From Chloroflexota bacterium (GTDB taxonomy: Bacteria > Chloroflexota > Chloroflexia > JAMDCE01), in assembly GCA_023489135.1 (NCBI GenBank), contig JAMDCE010000608.1, positions 1 through 6,457 of the forward strand: a stretch of DNA of 6,457 nucleotides, read 5' to 3'. The translations under genes were made by a program, and so were the position numbers. Positions within the stretch are counted from its first letter, which is position 1. Every line of letters starts with the position of its first letter. Shown here one piece after another: positions 5,330-6,457 of this stretch. Below the pieces are notes generated by a model that searched no databases, had not been told where the DNA came from, and saw only the letters and a list, made by a program, of their open reading frames with translations.

Positions 5330-5387
5330 TTACGCCTGTGGGACGATCTACCGATGCTTGCCTAGGAAACTACGAGCGTAGGCGTAA
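5330..5387. repeat. Inverted repeat upstream of the NA37-RelA/SpoT operon (possible operator)
   Basis: TTACGCCT (5330-5337) and its exact complement AGGCGTAA (5380-5387) are 42 nt apart. A tight second inverted repeat, CTACG-AG-CGTAG (5370-5381), overlaps the right arm. They lie 84-141 nt before the NA37 start, where a regulator of the operon could bind. Arms of 8 bp at this distance can arise by chance, so this is tentative. The rest of 5264-5506 holds no gene I can support. Confidence 0.3.
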
Positions 5388-5506
5388 TGCCGCTTGAGGA
5401 CCCTTTCCTGCCTTCAATCCGATGGAACTAGCCTCGTACCGATGCGGCCTTTAGAAAACGGTGCAGTCCCATGATTACAATGTCGTGTTGAAATTGACAT
5501 TTTGCC

Positions 5507-5758
5507 TCACGCTAATGGACGGCGCTTTCCTGCACCAATCTTCTCAGCCCGATCCTGGCGAGTGGCTTTGCCTATTATCTGGCTCCTACGATCTCTTACT
5601 CCTTTGAGTAAAACGGAAGCAGCATAACCTGCCCGTTTGGATCGCGCATGAACTAGAAACCTTAGGCTTGCCAACTCTCGCTCCATATCTCGACAGAATT
5701 CCTCCGTTACATCGTTTTCAAGACGGGATGGCAATCGACGTACGGGCAGCTTGAACAA
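5507..5758 (-). CDS. Small hypothetical basic protein (doubtful)
   Basis: This is an 83-codon minus-strand ORF with a TTG start and no Shine-Dalgarno. An internal ATG at 5686 would give 59 aa; its GGAGG lies 14 nt upstream, which is too far for comfort. The text looks protein-like (TEEFCRDMERELASLRFLV, then an Arg/Lys-rich tail), and the frame stays open upstream to a stop at 5798-5800, beyond the TTG. I recognise no family. It would lie upstream of the NA37 gene on the same strand, 260 nt away, and abut the start proposed for the plus-strand ORF. It may be real, a truncated remnant, or chance. Confidence 0.3.
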   Translation of the reverse strand: MFKLPVRRLPSRLENDVTEEFCRDMERELASLRFLVHARSKRAGYAASVLLKGVRDRRSQIIGKATRQDRAEKIGAGKRRPLA

Positions 5759-6457
5759 GTGATCTTCAAAGGCAAGACAGAGGGTGTCTATGATTCTTTA
5801 CTTGCGCCGTCGGAAGATTTGTTTCTCGATGAGGAAACGGAGCTAGAAGAGAAGCTTCGAGACTCTTTCAGGCTGCATGATCAGGAAAACACCCCACATA
5901 GTTCTCCCTCAATTCAAGATTACGATGGCCGAAGTTGGGAGGACCAGGTTCCCCAATATGCTCCCGTATACGCGCTAGACTCACCGCTGCGAACGCAAAC
6001 GGGTCTTGCAGAACCTGTTCCTGGATACGGACAGTTCGATCGAATAGAGTTGAATTATCAGGCCTCCGGTGGTTGGTTCAGCAGAAAACACTATTTGGAA
6101 TTGCAGACTAGCAGGTCCGCAGAACTTGGAGTGGCAAAGGCAATCTGGAGCCTATGGAAAGGCAGCCGTAACAAGATTTGGATGATTCTTCAAGAATGGG
6201 TTCTGGGGGATCCGACGCTCCTTGACGCAAGCCGCGAGATTCTTAGAACTGGGCTGGAAAGTGATCATATCTCAGCGGAAGAGGCGCTGTCAATATTGGA
6301 GACTTGGCTCCTGAGCGATGAACGCGATCATCAAGTTGCCGCCGCTCAACTTCTGAAGGTAATTCCGCCTGATTACCTCTTTCCTGCCACGATGGGATGG
6401 AAATCCAGATTTGAGGAGAGGCACCGAAATGCTCTTTCGATGGTAATGCGCCCGTCG
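5759..6457 (+). CDS. Unrecognised helix-rich protein, 3' end outside the window
   Basis: The frame is open from just after a TAG at 5663-5665 to the end of the window, over 260 codons. The first usable start is GTG 5759, which gives at least 233 residues; no good Shine-Dalgarno precedes it, and TTG 5819 is an alternative. The N-terminal 75 residues are acidic and low in order (SEDLFLDEETELEEKL). Residues about 90-140 are aromatic-rich (GGWFSRKHYLELQ, AIWSLWKG). From about 140 the sequence looks like repeated amphipathic helices (WMILQEWVL, SREILRTGLE, ALSILETWLLS, AAAQLLKV), of the kind seen in HEAT-like scaffolds. I do not recognise a family. It is divergent from the NA37-RelA/SpoT operon and could be another island gene; partnership with them is unproven. 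Confidence 0.55.
   Translation, partial: MIFKGKTEGVYDSLLAPSEDLFLDEETELEEKLRDSFRLHDQENTPHSSPSIQDYDGRSWEDQVPQYAPVYALDSPLRTQTGLAEPVPGYGQFDRIELNYQASGGWFSRKHYLELQTSRSAELGVAKAIWSLWKGSRNKIWMILQEWVLGDPTLLDASREILRTGLESDHISAEEALSILETWLLSDERDHQVAAAQLLKVIPPDYLFPATMGWKSRFEERHRNALSMVMRPS

Noticed and set aside
5494..5516. Plus-strand promoter from TTGACA at 5494-5499
   Set aside because: No -10 box at 16-18 nt; the nearest AT-rich hexamer is only 11-13 nt away.

Overview
The window reads as bacterial chromosome of moderate GC: formyl-Met-type initiator tRNA, sigma70-type promoter, Shine-Dalgarno sites, intrinsic terminator. It joins a housekeeping segment (1-1394) to an accessory, defence-island-like segment (about 1800-6457). 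The lineage cannot be fixed from sequence alone. An Old-Yellow-Enzyme-type reductase tail and a dispersed 'CTCTGCG/CGCAGAG' palindromic repeat would suit an environmental lineage such as Chloroflexota, but that is a weak guess.

Housekeeping side: the 3' end of a flavin/NAD(P)-dependent oxidoreductase gene (2-589) has lost family-typical residues. It is followed by a 125-nt imperfect palindromic repeat (599-723). Next comes a perfect consensus promoter (TTGACA, 17 nt, TATAAT) that drives a five-tRNA operon: elongator Met(CAT), initiator fMet(CAT), a tRNA with anticodon TAT, Ala(GGC) and Glu(TTC). The operon ends at a 12-bp intrinsic terminator. A terminator-like hairpin with a T tract lies between the promoter and the first tRNA. 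The third tRNA has a body that looks like tRNA-Arg (including G73) but the anticodon of a tRNA-Ile reading AUA.

Accessory side: after about 470 nt without a convincing gene comes a TIGR02391/Ymh-family protein whose C-terminal part carries an Rx4H motif of the HEPN ribonuclease type. It is followed by a decayed coding remnant with in-frame stops and a frameshift. Then a two-gene minus-strand operon appears: an NdpA/YejK-like (NA37) nucleoid-associated protein, joined by an ATGA overlap to a RelA/SpoT-fold nucleotidyltransferase with a long C-terminal extension. Last are a doubtful small minus-strand ORF and an unrecognised, helix-rich plus-strand ORF that runs off the end of the window.

The most interesting content is the translationally coupled NA37-RelA/SpoT pair, close to a lone HEPN-type gene and just past a tRNA operon. 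That setting suggests, but does not prove, a toxin-antitoxin or anti-phage role. I know of no named system made of exactly this pair, and no search could be run here. No integrase, transposase, att repeat or CRISPR array was found.
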